In this document: one piece after another, positions 62,714-64,000 of the stretch
Position numbering within the stretch: the first letter of the stretch is position 1
Layout of the letters: each line of letters opens with the position of its first letter
Assembly: GCA_023664535.1 (NCBI GenBank)
Contig: JAMPFJ010000006.1
Coordinates: forward strand, 1-64,000
DNA length: 64,000 bases
Direction: 5' to 3'
Source of the DNA: Bacteroidales bacterium
Lineage (GTDB): Bacteria; Bacillota; Clostridia; Lachnospirales; Lachnospiraceae
Position numbers and translations under genes: made by a program
Notes under the pieces: generated by a model
The model's input: the letters and a program-made list of their open reading frames with translations, nothing else
The model's database searches: none
What the model was told of the DNA's origin: nothing

Positions 62714-64000
62714 ATGGCGGAACAAAACTGGGTAATCCGCACAAAGCGTGCAGATTTTGATGCCCTTAGCAGAAAATTTAATATTGACCCGGTGGTTGCG
62801 AGAATCATGGTTAACCGGGATATAGAGGAGTCCCAATTTGAAGCGTTTCTGCATGCGGATTTGGAGGCAATGCACGACCCCTTTTTAATGGAGGATATGA
62901 ACCAGGCGGTACGGATTATCATTCATGATATTGAGGAGGGTCAGCCGATTCGTATTGTTTCCGACTATGACGTGGACGGCGTGATGGCAAATTATATTCT
63001 TTACCGGGGTCTGCGGCGCATAGGCGCTTTTGTGGATTACGTGATACCGCACCGGGTAAAGGATGGGTACGGAATCAATGAGGAGATTATCACGAAGGCG
63101 GTAGAGGACGGTATTCATACTATCCTAACCTGTGATAACGGCATTGCGGCAAATTCCGCATTGGCGCTGGCGAAGGAAAAGGGGCTTACCGTGGTGGTAA
63201 GCGACCACCATCAGGTGCCGTTTATCCTGGAAGGAGAGAACAAGCGGTATATCCTGCCTCCGGCGGACGCCATTTTAAATCCGAAAAAGGCATCCTGCAA
63301 ATATCCCTTTGATGACTTGTGCGGAGCAGGCGTTGCCTACAAGCTGATTGAGGCGCTGTACAGCAAACGGGAGGTGCCGAGGGAGGAGCTTTACCAGCTC
63401 TTGGAATTTGTTGCCATTGCAACGATTTGCGACGTGGTATCCCTTAAGGAGGAAAACAGAATCTTCGTCATCAAGGGACTGGAACGGCTGAATCATTCGG
63501 AAAACAAGGGACTTCGGGCATTGATTGGCGTCAATGAATTGTCGGATACGACGATTGATGCCTATTATGTGGGATTCCGGCTGGGACCGTGTATAAATGC
63601 TTCCGGCAGGCTGGAAAGCGCCGTTGCCGCTATGGAGCTGCTGCTGGAGGAGGATACCGAAACGGCAATTGTCAGAGCACAGGAAATCAAGAGCATGAAT
63701 GAAGAACGGAAGGAGCTGACCCTGCAGGGGATGGAGGAAGCGGAGAATTATCTGGCGCAGGCGGAACAGATGAAGGTATTTGTTGTCCGTCTTCCAAGCT
63801 GCCATGAAAGCCTTGCCGGCATTATTGCGGGAAGAATCAGGGACAGTTACCACCATCCGGTCTTTGTTATGGTGAACAGTGAGGAGCCGGGGGTGTTAAA
63901 GGGCTCCGGACGTTCCATTGAAGATTATTCCATGGCGGAGGCATTGCAGAAATGTGATGATTTGCTGTTGAAATACGGCGGGCATGCCATGGCGGCAGGT
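62714..64000 (+). CDS. recJ: Single-stranded-DNA exonuclease RecJ (N-terminal part, cut by window edge)
   Basis: Begins MAEQNWVIRTKRADF at ATG 62714 with AGGAG at 62701-62705, and stays open for 429 codons to the window end. The DHH phosphoesterase motifs are visible: DYDVDG (84-89), CDNGIAAN and SDHHQ, plus the later block ASGRLESAVAAMELLL and SCHESLAGIIAGRI. RecJ degrades ssDNA 5' to 3' in recombination and repair. The C-terminal OB-fold part lies beyond the window. It is 64 bp downstream of secDF. Confidence 0.95.
   Translation, partial: MAEQNWVIRTKRADFDALSRKFNIDPVVARIMVNRDIEESQFEAFLHADLEAMHDPFLMEDMNQAVRIIIHDIEEGQPIRIVSDYDVDGVMANYILYRGLRRIGAFVDYVIPHRVKDGYGINEEIITKAVEDGIHTILTCDNGIAANSALALAKEKGLTVVVSDHHQVPFILEGENKRYILPPADAILNPKKASCKYPFDDLCGAGVAYKLIEALYSKREVPREELYQLLEFVAIATICDVVSLKEENRIFVIKGLERLNHSENKGLRALIGVNELSDTTIDAYYVGFRLGPCINASGRLESAVAAMELLLEEDTETAIVRAQEIKSMNEERKELTLQGMEEAENYLAQAEQMKVFVVRLPSCHESLAGIIAGRIRDSYHHPVFVMVNSEEPGVLKGSGRSIEDYSMAEALQKCDDLLLKYGGHAMAAG

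Overview
This is a chromosomal segment of a spore-forming, anaerobic Gram-positive bacterium of the class Clostridia, most likely family Lachnospiraceae. The evidence is gene content and style: a SCIFF peptide with its radical-SAM maturase, a fused SecDF, a CotF-like spore coat protein, a CwlD-like sporulation amidase, a T-box in front of valS, BspA-type leucine-rich repeat surface proteins, and AGGAGG ribosome sites with TTGACA/TATAAT promoters. No rRNA or tRNA gene was seen. The family assignment is an inference from these features.

Layout. 1-1.95 kb is an AT-rich accessory patch: an edge-truncated gene, a small orphan, a DUF4406-like protein, and an Abi_2/AbiF HEPN protein preceded by its own promoter and a compact RNA hairpin. 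2.0-4.5 kb has cwlD-like, sua5 and rpiB. 4.5-12.2 kb is a complete F-type ATP synthase operon (atpI-B-E-F-H-A-G-D-C) whose c subunit carries the Na+-binding residue set; a palindromic mobile element sits between atpG and atpD. 12.4-17.6 kb has a two-component system, a nitrilase-family amidase and a hemolysin-III protein. 17.6-21.4 kb is a second AT-rich patch: a Beta-protein/sce7725-like gene facing an sce7726-like PD-(D/E)XK gene, then a HigB-like toxin with an XRE-ImmA/IrrE partner. 21.5-25.6 kb has a flavin reductase-like protein, a LysM/M23 endopeptidase, an alpha/beta hydrolase that looks internally deleted, and mntP behind a probable Mn2+ riboswitch. 26-30.4 kb has a LacI-type regulator facing an SsuABC/TauABC-like transporter operon and an acetyltransferase. 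30.5-35.5 kb has DUF362, SUKH, PFK, spore coat and AzlCD genes. 35.5-41.1 kb has T-box-valS, a membrane protein and a Na+:solute symporter. 41.4-54.2 kb has two large secreted repeat proteins, a small exporter, a cytosolic hybrid histidine kinase and a CorA transporter. 54.3-64 kb has a cyclophilin, an FHA protein with long acidic repeats, a HAD phosphatase, a small membrane protein, SCIFF and its maturase, SecDF, and the start of recJ.

Three signals stand out. The first is the promoter-hairpin-HEPN unit at 0.95-1.94 kb. The second is a family of four palindromic elements (three complete, one half) with 15-16 bp terminal inverted repeats. One copy is flanked by a perfect 14-bp direct repeat, and the internal stem-loops keep a constant loop while their stems change in a compensatory way, which argues for a selected RNA structure. 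The third is the sce7725/sce7726-like pair beside a toxin-antitoxin module. Sodium is a recurring theme: a predicted Na+-type ATP synthase and a Na+:solute symporter.
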